From Anaerolineae bacterium (lineage in GTDB: Bacteria > Chloroflexota > Anaerolineae > Anaerolineales > Villigracilaceae), in NCBI GenBank assembly GCA_003130845.1, contig QEXW01000013.1, forward strand, positions 1 to 64,000: 64,000 nucleotides of DNA. Reading direction: 5' to 3'. Position numbers and translations under genes: made by a program. Of the stretch, positions 16,377 to 26,314 are shown piece by piece. How positions within the stretch are numbered: the first letter of the stretch is position 1; each line of letters begins with the position of its first letter. The notes under the pieces are model-generated. The model did no database searches. It saw nothing but the letters and a program-made list of their open reading frames with translations, and was not told where the DNA came from.

Positions 16377-17579
16377 TTAGCGGCGGTTTCTCAAGAAGGT
16401 GGGAATATCCAGGTCTTCCTGGTAGGAGGTTTGGGGTTTGAAATCAGGCTGTTTGACGGCTGGCGGAGGTGGTGTGACCGGCGCGGTGTTAATGCTGACG
16501 GTTTCACTGGGCCGCTCCACCGGCACAGAGGGTGGAATGATGGGGCGTTGGGGTTCCGCGCGGTGCTCCAGGCGTGACTCAACGCGTGAAACGGGCGTTG
16601 AGCGTTCGATAATGCGGCGGGGAATGCCGGCGCGCTCGAAGCCGGTGGCAATGACGGTGATGCGGATTTCATCGCCCATGTTCGGGTCAATGACGGCACC
16701 GAATATCATGTTCACATCGGGATGCGCGGTTTCGCGAATGATGGCTGCTGCCTGGTTGACCTCGAATAAGGTCATGTTCGGGCCGCCGGTGACGTTAAAC
16801 AAGACGCCGCGTGCGCCGTCAATGGTAATATCGAGCAGTTGGCTAGAGATGGCCTGTTCGGCTGCTACGCGGGCGCGGTCTTCGCCGGCGGCATGGCCAA
16901 CCGCCATCAGGGCTGCTCCGCCTTCGGACATGATGGCTTTGACATCGGCGAAGTCCAGGTTAATCAGGCCAGGCACGGTAATCAGTTCGGAAATGCCCTG
17001 AATACCCTGTCGCAGCACATCATCGGCCATGCGGAAGGCATCTTGTAAACTGGCGCGTTTATCTACGATTTGCAGCAAGCGGTCATTCGGGATGACAATG
17101 AGAGTATCGGCATGGTCTTTTAGTTGTTCCATGCCCGCTTCGGCGGCTTGCATACGCTTGGCGCCCTCGAAGGTGAAGGGGCGGGTGACGACGCCGATGG
17201 TGAGTGCGCCGCACTCTTTGGCAATTTGTGCCACAATCGGAGCGGCGCCGGTGCCTGTGCCGCCACCTAGCCCGGCGGTGACGAAGACCATGTCCGAGCC
17301 TTTCAAGACGTTATATAGTTCATCGGCGGTTTCCTCGGCCGATTTCCGACCGATTTCGGGATTGCCGCCTGCGCCCAGGCCGCGCGTGAGTTTGTCGCCG
17401 ATTTGCACTTTGGTGGGGGCTTTAGACAGGAGGAGCGCTTGGGCGTCTGTGTTGACGGCGACAAAATCAACGCCCTGAATGCCCTCCTGAATCATGCGGT
17501 TGACGGCGTTCGTGCCGCCGCCGCCCACCCCAACGACTTTGATGCGGGCAAAGGTTTCAGCGTTTTTGTTGGGTTCCAT
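16377..17579 (-). CDS. ftsZ: Cell division GTPase FtsZ
   Basis: Tubulin homologue that forms the Z ring. The N-terminal [15 protein letters not shown] nucleotide site is at about 15-29 and the tubulin signature GGGTGTG at 106-112. The T7-loop region and the C-terminal linker (about 320-385, rich in Pro, Val and Arg) follow. The tail [12 protein letters not shown] is the conserved peptide that binds FtsA and other tethers. 400 residues. Two adjacent ATGs (17582 and 17579) follow GGAGGAG; the second has the better spacing. The 85-bp gap to ftsA holds a TATACT hexamer, so extra transcription of ftsZ is possible. Confidence 0.98.
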   Translation of the reverse strand: MEPNKNAETFARIKVVGVGGGGTNAVNRMIQEGIQGVDFVAVNTDAQALLLSKAPTKVQIGDKLTRGLGAGGNPEIGRKSAEETADELYNVLKGSDMVFVTAGLGGGTGTGAAPIVAQIAKECGALTIGVVTRPFTFEGAKRMQAAEAGMEQLKDHADTLIVIPNDRLLQIVDKRASLQDAFRMADDVLRQGIQGISELITVPGLINLDFADVKAIMSEGGAALMAVGHAAGEDRARVAAEQAISSQLLDITIDGARGVLFNVTGGPNMTLFEVNQAAAIIRETAHPDVNMIFGAVIDPNMGDEIRITVIATGFERAGIPRRIIERSTPVSRVESRLEHRAEPQRPIIPPSVPVERPSETVSINTAPVTPPPPAVKQPDFKPQTSYQEDLDIPTFLRNRR

Positions 17580-17664
17580 CATAACTCCTCCTGAAAATGA
17601 TACCGGTGGATAAATTGACTCCAGTATAAAATCTCTGGCGCGTTTATGAGATTTAGCTTTGAAG

Positions 17665-18900
17665 TTACGGAAGCAGGCGTTTGAGCAGGCTGGCTAAAGT
17701 ATTCCAATTTTGGCTTCCTTTCTGCCCCGCACGTGCCTTCCGTGAGTAGTCGGATAGAGGCAGGGACTGTAACGCGGCTGCCCAGGTGAGCAGGCCAACG
17801 CTGGTGGAATAGGCCGGTGAGTTGAGTTTATCGGCTAAGCCAAGCAGTTTTTCGGGTTGCGCCGTGCGCACGGGCATCCCCAACACCTTAATAGCCAGTT
17901 GGCGAATGCCGGGTAATAGGCTGGTGCCGCCGGTTAGCACCATGCCTGCCGGTAGCAGGTTATCGTAGCCAGAGCGTTTAATTTCTTGCAGCATCAGCTC
18001 GAACATCTCTGCTACGCGTGCCTCAATGATGTGGGCCAAATCGCGGCGGCTCATCTTGACGGGCTGCAATTCACCAAAGGGTTGGATGGTAAAGGTTTCC
18101 TCTAGGCCGATTTCGGATTGGACGGCGTAGCCGTGCGCCTTTTTGACTTCTTCTGCCTGGGGCAAAGGCAGGCGCAAACCATGTGCAATATCTTGTGTGA
18201 TGTGGTTGCCACCCACCGCCAGCACCATGGTGTGCCACACATCGCCATTGACGTAGATGGCCATATCGGTGGTGCCGCCACCAATATCGCAAACCACTGC
18301 GCCCATGTTGCGTTCGCTCTCGGTCAACACGACTTCCGCCGAGGCCAGGGGGTTCAGCACAAATTGCACCACACGCACCCCGGCGGCTGCGACTGCCTGG
18401 CGGATGTTTTCTACGGTGGCCGAAGCAGCGGTAATGACGTGCGCTTCTACTTCTAGCCGATAGCCGTGCATGCCAATCGGTTGGTGAATGCCATCTTCAC
18501 CATCGAGGGTGAAGCCGCGCTGGATGACGTGAATAATTTCGCGGCTAGAAGGAATGGCGATGCTGCGGGCGGCTTCCATGGCGCGTTCTACGTCCATTTC
18601 GCTCACGTTGTGGCCACTCACGGCTACTACACCGCGGCTGTTCACCGAAGAGACATGTGCTCCGGCCAAGCTCACCAAGGCCGAATCGATTTTTAAGCCT
18701 GAGGTTTGTTCGGCTTGGGCCACAGAACGGGCGATGGATTGCGAAGCAGCGGTCAAATCCACAATCACGCCCTTGCGGATGCCCTCTGACGGCTCTACTC
18801 CTACCCCCATGATGCGCAGACGGTCATCGGCCTCCACGCGCGCAACGAGCGTGCAGATTTTGGTGGTTCCAACATCAATTCCGACGACGATATTATCCAT
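17665..18900 (-). CDS. ftsA: Cell division protein FtsA
   Basis: Actin-like ATPase that tethers FtsZ to the membrane and recruits late division proteins. The start [20 protein letters not shown] gives the phosphate-1 motif, the 1C/SHS2 subdomain follows, [13 protein letters not shown] is phosphate-2, and [13 protein letters not shown] is the adenosine motif. The C-terminus [12 protein letters not shown] fits an amphipathic membrane-targeting helix. 411 residues. It starts 3 bp after the ftsQ stop, as expected for a co-translated ftsQ-ftsA-ftsZ set. Confidence 0.96.
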   Translation of the reverse strand: MDNIVVGIDVGTTKICTLVARVEADDRLRIMGVGVEPSEGIRKGVIVDLTAASQSIARSVAQAEQTSGLKIDSALVSLAGAHVSSVNSRGVVAVSGHNVSEMDVERAMEAARSIAIPSSREIIHVIQRGFTLDGEDGIHQPIGMHGYRLEVEAHVITAASATVENIRQAVAAAGVRVVQFVLNPLASAEVVLTESERNMGAVVCDIGGGTTDMAIYVNGDVWHTMVLAVGGNHITQDIAHGLRLPLPQAEEVKKAHGYAVQSEIGLEETFTIQPFGELQPVKMSRRDLAHIIEARVAEMFELMLQEIKRSGYDNLLPAGMVLTGGTSLLPGIRQLAIKVLGMPVRTAQPEKLLGLADKLNSPAYSTSVGLLTWAAALQSLPLSDYSRKARAGQKGSQNWNTLASLLKRLLP

Positions 18901-18903
18901 AAC

Positions 18904-19926
18904 TCAATCGCTCTTACTCACCCGATAGAACGGGGCATGAGGATATTCTACGCTGATGAGCGTGGGCTGAACGCCGCGTGCTGATAGGTTTTCGACCATG
19001 GCTTGATATACCACGAGCTTAAGCGCTATGTTGCGGTTGTCTTTTCCAAAATACGCTCGCCAACCGCGCGGGTCGCTCCAGCCCAAGCCGTATTGTGGGT
19101 CATACACCAAGGTTGCATCCGGTGGGATGTGCGGAGCAAGGGTTGCGATGGCGGCGGAAAGCTCTGGTCGTAAAAATGGTCGCGCTCCAATGGTTTGGGT
19201 TAAGTCGGCCTCGGGTGGTGGAGGGTTGCCGGTCGCGCTTACCGTCACCAGCCCAGGGGCTTCGCCGCGGGGTGGAAAGGCATAGCCATGCGCATCTATC
19301 CATACCACCTGGCCATCTTGTTGCCAGGCAGCAACCGGTTGCCGCTCTACGACCGTAATTGTCACACGGGCGGGAAGTTCAACTTGAACGTACGCACCGT
19401 AAATTTCAGGGAATGCTGCTTTGATATTGTATTCGATTTGTGCCGGATTGAGAAAGGCTGCCGGCTGGTTCGTTATTCCTAACACGGTGTTAATCTCTTG
19501 CGCCGAAACGCGTCCATTGCCTTGGATGATGGCTTGTTGCACTAAAAAGTATGGCTCTGTGAGGTAAAAATACATCATCGCCACACAGGCAAGCACGATT
19601 AAAAGCGAGAACCAGCGGGGTCCGAAGGTGATGCGTGGCAAAGAAAGCGAGGCGGTTTGCGAATGCCTGGCTGCAAACGGTCGCGCTTGCTCTGGAACAG
19701 GCATAGCGGCGACATCGTAACGCGCACGAAAACGACTCCTGGAAATGGTTGGTGACACACGCGGTGCAATCGGTTCGACCTGCGAAATAGCCGATGGACG
19801 AGAGGCGGCACTCGGTTCTGGTGCGCGGACACGTTTCTGTGTCAGTTTCTCGCGTCGTTTTTGTTCTTCTTCTTTGCGCCGGCGTATGGCTTCGGCGCGG
19901 GTCAGGGTCAGGCGGTCAGGGCTCAT
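18904..19926 (-). CDS. ftsQ: Cell division protein FtsQ/DivIB
   Basis: A 340-residue bitopic divisome protein. A long basic cytoplasmic N-terminus (about 1-100, KR-rich helix EAIRRRKEEEQKRREK) precedes one transmembrane helix (about 107-127). A POTRA-like domain follows, starting YFLVQQAIIQGNGRVSAQEI, then the FtsQ beta domain with PARVTITVVERQPVAAWQ. It overlaps ddl by 4 bp upstream. FtsQ normally recruits FtsL and FtsB; the FtsL gene is in this cluster and an FtsB-like gene is at 184-573. Confidence 0.9.
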   Translation of the reverse strand: MSPDRLTLTRAEAIRRRKEEEQKRREKLTQKRVRAPEPSAASRPSAISQVEPIAPRVSPTISRSRFRARYDVAAMPVPEQARPFAARHSQTASLSLPRITFGPRWFSLLIVLACVAMMYFYLTEPYFLVQQAIIQGNGRVSAQEINTVLGITNQPAAFLNPAQIEYNIKAAFPEIYGAYVQVELPARVTITVVERQPVAAWQQDGQVVWIDAHGYAFPPRGEAPGLVTVSATGNPPPPEADLTQTIGARPFLRPELSAAIATLAPHIPPDATLVYDPQYGLGWSDPRGWRAYFGKDNRNIALKLVVYQAMVENLSARGVQPTLISVEYPHAPFYRVSKSD

Positions 19927-21032
19927 GCGTCCCTCCGATAGACCCGCACCAGGCGGTCACGCTCGCGCTTGCGTTCGATTGCTAGCTCGATGAGCCGCTG
20001 AACCAGTTCTGGGTAGGGTAAGCCGCTGAATTCCCACAATTTGGGGTACATGCTGATTTTGGTAAAGCCGGGAATGGTGTTAATTTCGTTCAAGAACACA
20101 GCGCCGTCTTGACCGATGAAGAAATCTACCCGTGCCATGCCGCAGGCATCTACAGCTTGAAAAGCGCGTAAAGCGTAATCATGCACTTGTTGGGCCTGGG
20201 TTTCGGTTAGGTCTGCCGGGATAAGCAGACGAGAGTTGCCCAAGATGTATTTGGCATCATACGAGTAAAAGTCGGCGCCGGGGATGATTTCACCCGCCAC
20301 CGAGGCTTGTGGCTGGTCATTGCCTAACACGGAGATTTCGATTTCCCGTGCCCCATTGACACCGCGTTCAATCAAGATGCGCCGGTCGTATTGCGCGGCC
20401 TCCAGCAGCCCTTCGGCTAAATCAGACCGGCTGCGGCATTTGGTGACCCCAACCGAAGACCCTAGATTGGCAGGCTTGACGAACAGCGGGTATGGGCTGA
20501 GTGTTTCAGCGCGGCGGATGACCTGTTCCATATCGGCTTCGATTTCTGAACGCAAGACCAAGAGCGATTCAACGACCGGTACTCCCTGCGCACGCATGAC
20601 TTCTTTGAAAATGCCCTTATCCATACCGACTGCTGAACCTACGACCCCTGCGCCCACATAGGCCACATCGGCCATTTCAAGCAATCCTTGGATGGTGCCA
20701 TCTTCACCATAGGAGCCATGCAGAACTGGGAAATACACATCTACATCGGCTAATTTTTCCAGAATTTCGCGTTCACCTTCATTACGAATAAGATACAAAC
20801 CGGGCCGCGAGGGGTCGGGGTGCAAGGTGACGGGGAGTAATCCGTCTAAGTTGCCTTGCTCAAAGGCTTGCAGTGCGTTTTCTCCGGTGAGCCAGGCGCC
20901 CTGGTGGGTGATGCCAATTTCGATGACGCGATAGCGCTCGCGGTTCAGCACCGAAAGCACCGAGCGGGCGGACATGAGCGAGACTTCATGTTCGCCAGAG
21001 CGTCCACCGAAGATGAGCGCCAGTGTTACCAT
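19923..21032 (-). CDS. ddl: D-alanine--D-alanine ligase
   Basis: ATP-grasp enzyme that joins two D-alanines for the pentapeptide stem. The start LALIFGGRSGEHEVSLMSARS is the substrate-site signature. PLFVKPANLGSSVGVTK holds the ATP-binding lysine, ERGVNGAREIEISVLGN the grasp glutamate, and RVDFFIGQDGAVFLNEINTIPGFT the metal-binding Asp/Glu/Asn and the P-loop-like arginine. 369 residues, a full-length form. It overlaps murB (7 bp) and ftsQ (4 bp). I see nothing that points to D-Ala-D-lactate specificity. Confidence 0.95.
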   Translation of the reverse strand: MVTLALIFGGRSGEHEVSLMSARSVLSVLNRERYRVIEIGITHQGAWLTGENALQAFEQGNLDGLLPVTLHPDPSRPGLYLIRNEGEREILEKLADVDVYFPVLHGSYGEDGTIQGLLEMADVAYVGAGVVGSAVGMDKGIFKEVMRAQGVPVVESLLVLRSEIEADMEQVIRRAETLSPYPLFVKPANLGSSVGVTKCRSRSDLAEGLLEAAQYDRRILIERGVNGAREIEISVLGNDQPQASVAGEIIPGADFYSYDAKYILGNSRLLIPADLTETQAQQVHDYALRAFQAVDACGMARVDFFIGQDGAVFLNEINTIPGFTKISMYPKLWEFSGLPYPELVQRLIELAIERKRERDRLVRVYRRDA

Positions 21033-21940
21033 TCTCCAACCAACTCCACTTCTAATTCCAACTTGATGCCGAATTTTTCCAATACCGTTTTTTGTGCCAG
21101 GTCTATCAGGGCTTTCAGGTCGGTTGCGCGCGTTTCGCCGGTGTTTAGGAAGAAGTTGGCATGGATGGTGCTGATTTCAGCATTTCCAATGCGCATTCCT
21201 TTTAGCCCGGCGGCTTCGATCAGGCGTCCGGCGTAGTCGCCGGGTGGATTCTTAAACATCGAACCCATGCTGGCGCCTGGAGGTTGTGTATTCTTGCGCC
21301 GACTCGTGAATTGTTCGATTTTAGCCTGTATCTCGTTGGCAAGGCCGTATTTTAAGTTCAACCGTGCCGAGAGAACCACCGCGCGTATCTGACCACGCTT
21401 GAGAATGCTGGTGCGGTAGCCATATTCCATGCGGTGAGGCGGCCACCACTCCCGCCCTTCAGGCGTGAGCAGTTCTACTTCGAGTAGGTCGTGTGCTATA
21501 TCGCCGCCAAACGCTCCGGCGTTACCGTACACGGCCCCGCCGACCGTTCCGGGAACGGTGACGGCCCATTCTAGGCCGCTCAAGCCCTGTGCAGCAGCAC
21601 GCCGGGCCACGTTCGACAAAATGGCGCCCGATTCGGCCCAGACATGCTTTTTGGCCCCTTCGATGAACTCGACGGTTCTGGCACGGTTCAAAATGACTAC
21701 GCCGCGCATACCCTGGTCGCTGACCAAGACGTTCGAACCGGCGCCTAGCACCAGATAGGTCTGCCCAGTTTGCCAGCAAATTTCTACGGCACGCGCCAGT
21801 TCATCGGCGCTGCGTACCGTGACGAGCAAATCGGCTGGGCCGCCAATGCGCGCAGATGTGTAGGGTGCCAGCAGGACGTTCTCCTGCACCTGTTGGCCCA
21901 AAGCAGCGCGCAAAGCGCTTAGCGCGGCGGGTTTAAGCAT
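21026..21940 (-). CDS. murB: UDP-N-acetylenolpyruvoylglucosamine reductase
   Basis: FAD enzyme that reduces enolpyruvyl-UDP-GlcNAc to UDP-MurNAc. FAD-binding motifs are [20 protein letters not shown] and a middle [11 protein letters not shown]; the catalytic serine lies in [23 protein letters not shown]. 304 residues, the short (type II) class without the extra insertion of the E. coli enzyme. The start at 21940 is 3 bp after the 63-residue gene. Confidence 0.95.
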   Translation of the reverse strand: MLKPAALSALRAALGQQVQENVLLAPYTSARIGGPADLLVTVRSADELARAVEICWQTGQTYLVLGAGSNVLVSDQGMRGVVILNRARTVEFIEGAKKHVWAESGAILSNVARRAAAQGLSGLEWAVTVPGTVGGAVYGNAGAFGGDIAHDLLEVELLTPEGREWWPPHRMEYGYRTSILKRGQIRAVVLSARLNLKYGLANEIQAKIEQFTSRRKNTQPPGASMGSMFKNPPGDYAGRLIEAAGLKGMRIGNAEISTIHANFFLNTGETRATDLKALIDLAQKTVLEKFGIKLELEVELVGEW

Positions 21941-21943
21941 GCG

Positions 21944-22135
21944 CTATTCTTTCTCCTTGATGTGACCAATCAGTTTGCGCACCATGCCACGCGCTTCTTC
22001 TTGGTCTTTGACGCCCTTCACCCGGAACGGGCGATGGCCCTCGCCGGGGTCGGGTTCGGGCAGTTCGCCCAGCACCATTTTGAGTGGCGGCAAAGCCATG
22101 GTTTCCGCTTGATAGAGTTTTTTCTTTTCAGCCAT
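21944..22135 (-). CDS. Small conserved-position protein in the dcw cluster, function unknown
   Basis: 63 residues, no membrane helix, strongly charged at both ends (MAEKKK... and ...HIKEKE). A proline-rich middle (GELPEPDPGEGHRPFRVKGVKD) precedes a short C-terminal helix (QEEARGMVRKLIGHI). Its ATG lies 8 bp inside the end of murC behind a GAGG site, and murB follows after 3 bp, so it is very likely translated. I know no named family. The tight coupling suggests a small partner or stabiliser of MurC or MurB, but that is only inference from position. Confidence 0.65.
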   Translation of the reverse strand: MAEKKKLYQAETMALPPLKMVLGELPEPDPGEGHRPFRVKGVKDQEEARGMVRKLIGHIKEKE

Positions 22136-23537
22136 TGTTTGCCTCGCTTTCTTTTAGGCGGGCCAGCACTTCCGCACTGACCCAATCGGCATCCCCGGCC
22201 GAGAGGACCAAGAGGACATCGCCGGGTTTCAGATGAGCAAGCAAATAATTGCGAATTTCTGGCAAGGTGGGAATGAAGCGTGCGGCGCGGTGATACATGG
22301 CTTGGACTACCTGCTGGGCCGAAAAGTCTTCTTGTGGCTCGCGCGCAGCGTAGATTTCGCTCACAATCACTTCATCTGCCTCGCCAAACGAGACGACAAA
22401 CTCATCAAATAAGGTGCGGGTACGTGAAAAGGTATGCGGTTGCCAAACAACCACTAGCCGACGCGAAGGGTAGCGAGCGCGGGCGGCATCCAACGTGGCG
22501 CGAATTTCAGTAGGGTGGTGTGCATAGTCGTCAATGACGATAACCCCTTTGGCCTCGCCCTTGAGTTCAAAACGGCGCGCGGTGCCTTGAAACTCACCCA
22601 GCGCGTGCCCCGCTGCTTTGATGTCCAAGCCGAGCAGGCCAACTACGGCCAGCACGGCCAATGCGTTCCGTACGTTGTGCAAGCCTGGTACGCGCAGTTG
22701 CACTCCCGAAATATAGGTTGCGTGGCCTGCCAAGCGGATGAGAGCATTAAAAGTGAATCCTCCCTGCTTATTGGCCATCACATTTTGCGCTAACACCCAT
22801 TCACCCGCCTCGGTGCGTTGATTTTCGGCAATCCGGTAGCCTATCACTCGTTTGCGCAGCCGGCGGGCTTCTTCCATCAGCTCGCTGGTGCCTCGGTCCT
22901 CGCCACAGGCAATCAGCGCGCCCTCTGCTGGGATGAGCTTCATGAATTCGCTGAAGGCTGCATGGAAATCTGCTGGGGTCGGAAAGCAATCGGGATGGTC
23001 ATGTTCGATGTTGGTGACGATGGCGTAATGTGGTTGTAAGCCCAAGAACATGCGGTCGTATTCATCGGCTTCAATGACAAAGGCCCGGCCCTGTCCGGCA
23101 TGGGCGTTAATGCCTAGATTTTGCAGTACGCCGCCCACGATGAATGATGGGTCGGCGCCGAGTGCATAAAGCACCCAGGAAAGCATACCGGTTGTGGTGG
23201 TTTTGCCATGTGTGCCGGCAATGGCAATGCCCACTTTGTCACCCATCAATTGGCCTAAAAAATTCGCGCGTTTATACACCGGGATGCCTGCTGCGAGCGA
23301 GGCCTGTACTTCTGGGTTGTCATCGGGAATGGCTGAGGAACGCACGACATAATCCGCGCCGGCGATGTGTGTGGCTGCATGGCCCTCAAAGACCTGCACC
23401 CCTAAGCGTCTTAATTCCAGTGCCAACGGTGAGAGCGCGCGGTCAGAGCCGGTCACCGTATGTCCTTGTTCCAGCAAGAACCGTGCAATTGCCGAGAGGC
23501 CGCTGCCGCCAATCCCAATCAAATGAATGTGTGCCAT
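22128..23537 (-). CDS. murC: UDP-N-acetylmuramate--L-alanine ligase
   Basis: First Mur ligase; adds L-Ala to UDP-MurNAc. The N-terminal Rossmann motif HIHLIGIGGSGLSAIAR starts right after the ATG at 23537, and GTHGKTTTTGM (about 110-120) is the ATP loop. EADEYDRMFLGL and the NIEHDHPDCF segment are typical MurC central-domain motifs, and IDDYAHHPTEI marks the C-terminal domain. 469 residues. The open frame runs 24 codons further upstream, into the CvpA-like gene, but the family N-terminus fixes the start. Confidence 0.96.
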   Translation of the reverse strand: MAHIHLIGIGGSGLSAIARFLLEQGHTVTGSDRALSPLALELRRLGVQVFEGHAATHIAGADYVVRSSAIPDDNPEVQASLAAGIPVYKRANFLGQLMGDKVGIAIAGTHGKTTTTGMLSWVLYALGADPSFIVGGVLQNLGINAHAGQGRAFVIEADEYDRMFLGLQPHYAIVTNIEHDHPDCFPTPADFHAAFSEFMKLIPAEGALIACGEDRGTSELMEEARRLRKRVIGYRIAENQRTEAGEWVLAQNVMANKQGGFTFNALIRLAGHATYISGVQLRVPGLHNVRNALAVLAVVGLLGLDIKAAGHALGEFQGTARRFELKGEAKGVIVIDDYAHHPTEIRATLDAARARYPSRRLVVVWQPHTFSRTRTLFDEFVVSFGEADEVIVSEIYAAREPQEDFSAQQVVQAMYHRAARFIPTLPEIRNYLLAHLKPGDVLLVLSAGDADWVSAEVLARLKESEANNG

Positions 23538-23541
23538 ATCG

Positions 23542-24069
23542 TTAGATGAACACAACCAGAACGAAAATGAATGCAAATGCCAGGGCAAAGAAAATCCACG
23601 GTACACCAAGCAAGTTGGGCGAAAGCAGGGGAATCAGCTGCAGGGCAGCATCCCCTTCTACCGTGCCGGGGACCGGGGCTTTGATGTACGAAAACGGATA
23701 GCCGGCTTCTGCCATGTAAAACCAGACAGCGCCGATAATCAAATACCCATTAAAAGCGCCGAGAATAAACCCCAGCAAACTATCTTGCAGTTTTTCGCGC
23801 GTGGCTTTCGAGGCAAAGCGCTGTAGGGAGACGGTTTGATACCCAAAATAAACCAGCACACCCAAAATGGCGACGCGAATCCAGAATAGGGTCAGGTCGT
23901 TTGCTTCTAGGTTGTTGACGCCGGGGATATACAGTCGCAACAGCAAGTTGACCGTTAGCGCGACAATCACGCTAAAAAAGACCAACAGTTCTTTGGCCCA
24001 ACCGCGAAAGATGCCAATTAGGCCGAACAGAATGACCAACATCCAGAAAACGAATACCAGGCTAACCAT
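23542..24069 (-). CDS. CvpA-like membrane protein inside the dcw cluster
   Basis: 175 residues with four or five hydrophobic helices. The N-terminal pattern GLIGIFRGWAKELLVFFSVIVAL and the SLLGFILGAFNGYLIIGAVWF segment resemble the CvpA (colicin V production) superfamily. The last helix is followed by no cytoplasmic tail. It overlaps the end of murG by 8 bp and stops 4 bp before murC, so it is embedded in the operon. CvpA-type genes are not a standard dcw member; a role in envelope homeostasis is plausible but not shown by sequence. Confidence 0.6.
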   Translation of the reverse strand: MVSLVFVFWMLVILFGLIGIFRGWAKELLVFFSVIVALTVNLLLRLYIPGVNNLEANDLTLFWIRVAILGVLVYFGYQTVSLQRFASKATREKLQDSLLGFILGAFNGYLIIGAVWFYMAEAGYPFSYIKAPVPGTVEGDAALQLIPLLSPNLLGVPWIFFALAFAFIFVLVVFI

Positions 24070-25162
24070 GTTGTTCTCCGGCCAGTTCTAGAATCTGCCG
24101 CGCAATATTTTGGGCGGCGTCGGGAACGCGTAAGGAGGTCATAGCGGCGCGCATGGCCTCCAATTTCTCAGGGGTTTCTAGTAGTTTTTCAAGGGTCAAC
24201 AAGAAACCGCTGTGCAGTTTGGCATCTTCGATGAGCAGCGCAGCACCGTGCCGGGTGAGCATTTCGGCGTTGACGCGCTGGTAGCGCCAGGCGTAAGGAT
24301 AGGGTACCAGGATGGCAGGCAGCCCAAAGTGCGGAAATTCACCCAAGACGGAAGCCCCAGCGCGTGACAGTGCCAAGTCTGCTGCTGCCAGGGCCGCACC
24401 CATATCATCGTGCAAGTAAGGAAAGATATGATACCGTTCTGCTTTTGCAGGCGAAAGCGCTTCGCGTGCGGTTTCTACCATGTGCCAATCGCTTTCTCCG
24501 GTCAGGTGAATCAGTTCAACAAATTCCAACAAGGCGTTCAGGTGGGCTAAAACGGCGAGGTTGAGCGAGTGTGCGCCTTTACTGCCGCCTACGACCAGCA
24601 CAACCGGTTTTTCTCCGCGAATATTGAGACGTTGTCGCCCGCGTGCTTTGGTCCAGTACGCCAATTCAGGCCGTACGGGGTAGCCGGTGACGTGCACATC
24701 GGCTTTTTTGTGGAAGAAAGGACGCGAGGCTTCGACGGAAACCGTAATGCGCTTGGCCAGATAGGAGAGCGCCTTGAGCGCCAGGCCTGGTTCAACATCG
24801 GGGACAAACAGCACGGATGGATAATGCCAACCGGCCAGTGCCACCGGGACAGCCACGTAGCCGCCGGTGAAGAACAAGGCGTGCGGCTTAAAGTCTGCCA
24901 GTATCGCTTCGGCGGCTTTTATCCCGCGTCCAATCGTCGCTAAATTGCCAGGCAGACGCCCCAGGCCAACTCCATGCACACCGGCGGCTGGAATGCCTTT
25001 AAATGCAATTCCGGCTCGTTCAACAAGCCTGGCTTCCATGCCGCCTTCACCGCCTACCCATAGCACTTCGGCGGTGGGGTGAATGGCTTTAAGCGCATCA
25101 TGCACGGCCAATGCGGGATACACTCCGCCGCCGGTTCCGCCGGCGCAAATCAAGAGTCGCAC
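24062..25162 (-). CDS. murG: UDP-GlcNAc:undecaprenyl-pyrophosphoryl-MurNAc-pentapeptide transferase
   Basis: GT28 glycosyltransferase that turns lipid I into lipid II at the inner membrane face. The glycine-rich loop ICAGGTGGGVYPALAV opens the N-domain, VLVVGGSKGAHSLN is the second glycine-rich loop, and LALSRAGASVLGEFPHFGLPAILVPYPYA holds the UDP-GlcNAc-binding motif. 366 residues. The start overlaps the 3' end of ftsW by 65 bp, which is long but the MurG N-terminus leaves no shorter choice. Confidence 0.95.
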   Translation of the reverse strand: MRLLICAGGTGGGVYPALAVHDALKAIHPTAEVLWVGGEGGMEARLVERAGIAFKGIPAAGVHGVGLGRLPGNLATIGRGIKAAEAILADFKPHALFFTGGYVAVPVALAGWHYPSVLFVPDVEPGLALKALSYLAKRITVSVEASRPFFHKKADVHVTGYPVRPELAYWTKARGRQRLNIRGEKPVVLVVGGSKGAHSLNLAVLAHLNALLEFVELIHLTGESDWHMVETAREALSPAKAERYHIFPYLHDDMGAALAAADLALSRAGASVLGEFPHFGLPAILVPYPYAWRYQRVNAEMLTRHGAALLIEDAKLHSGFLLTLEKLLETPEKLEAMRAAMTSLRVPDAAQNIARQILELAGEQHG

Positions 25163-26312
25163 CGAAGTTCCTCCATTCTTCTCTTTCTGTGCCTGGTTCG
25201 GCTTGCCGGGAGACGTTCATCAAAATGCCAATGGCTGCTAGGGAAGCAACCATGTTAGAGCCGCCGGCGCTAATAAAAGGCAAGGCGTTGCCTGCAAAGG
25301 GCATCAACCCCACCATGACAAGCATATTAATTGCGGCTTCTAGCGCTAGCCAAAAGGTCAGCCCGGCTGCCAGCAGACTGCCGAGCATATCGGGGGCTTT
25401 TTCGGCAATGCGTAAGCCGCGCCATACCAACAGAACGTATAGCATCACGGTGCCAAGCGCACCGAAGATACCCAACTCCTCTGCAATAACAGCAAAGATG
25501 CTATCAGTGGGTGGCACGGGTAAGCCGGTGAGTTTGGTGTTGGCGCGCCCAATGCCCACGCCAAACCAGCCACCTTTTACAATCGCCTCGAACGAGCGGC
25601 GCACATGATACGAGGCTTGGGTGGGGTCTTTGAGACCTTCCAGGTAGGCTGCCACGCGTTCTTGCCCTGTGCTGCTTACCTGCACCACCAAAACGCCGGT
25701 GATGATGGCCATGACCAACAGAAAGGCAATTTGCCGTAAATCACCGCCGGCTAGGAAGAAGAGCAGGCCACCCAGTACAAAGACAGTGGCCGTGGCCGAA
25801 AGGTCTGGCTGAATGTAAATGAGACCACCAACCATACCTAGGATGACGGCTAACGGGATGAGGCCCCATTGAATATCATGTAGTTGTTCTCGCTTGGAGT
25901 GCATCCACACGGCCAGGTAGATAATTGTCACCACTTTGGCCAGCTCCGAAGGTTGAATGGAGCCGCCCATCAGCGTTCGCACTGCGCCTAGACGAATTTC
26001 GTTGACGAACAAAACGGCTGCCAACAACCCAATCGTTCCCAGCATGGTAGGCACGGCCAATACACGCCAATTATGATAGTCCAAGCGCGAGAGAGTGTAT
26101 GCGATGACTAACCCTAAGGCGAGCCATAGCACTTGTCGGTTGAACATGCGCATGGGTTCGCCGTACACGGCCAACGAAAAATCCCATGAGGCCGAAAAGA
26201 CCATCAACAGACCAAATACCAGCAGGGCAATCATCACCAGCAAGAGCGGCAAATCTACCGTGCCGCCCACTTTGTGCGCCAGTGGCAGGGAAGGTTCGGG
26301 GGGTGGTTCCAT
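25098..26312 (-). CDS. ftsW: Lipid II polymerase FtsW (SEDS family)
   Basis: A polytopic SEDS glycosyltransferase of about 404 residues with about ten helices. Family motifs include VFSASWDFS after the first helix, GGSIQPSELAKVVTIIYLAVWM, the extracytoplasmic SYHVRRSFEAIVKGGWFGVGIGRANTKLTGLPVPPTDSIFAVIAEELG loop and the C-terminal PFAGNALPFISAGGSNMVASLAAIGIL. The ATG at 26312 follows GGTAGGT and lies 2 bp after the murD stop; an ATG at 26348 would overlap murD and lacks a ribosome site. It works with FtsI in septal wall synthesis. Confidence 0.95.
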   Translation of the reverse strand: MEPPPEPSLPLAHKVGGTVDLPLLLVMIALLVFGLLMVFSASWDFSLAVYGEPMRMFNRQVLWLALGLVIAYTLSRLDYHNWRVLAVPTMLGTIGLLAAVLFVNEIRLGAVRTLMGGSIQPSELAKVVTIIYLAVWMHSKREQLHDIQWGLIPLAVILGMVGGLIYIQPDLSATATVFVLGGLLFFLAGGDLRQIAFLLVMAIITGVLVVQVSSTGQERVAAYLEGLKDPTQASYHVRRSFEAIVKGGWFGVGIGRANTKLTGLPVPPTDSIFAVIAEELGIFGALGTVMLYVLLVWRGLRIAEKAPDMLGSLLAAGLTFWLALEAAINMLVMVGLMPFAGNALPFISAGGSNMVASLAAIGILMNVSRQAEPGTEREEWRNFGATLDLRRRNRRRSVSRIGRA

Positions 26313-26314
26313 AC

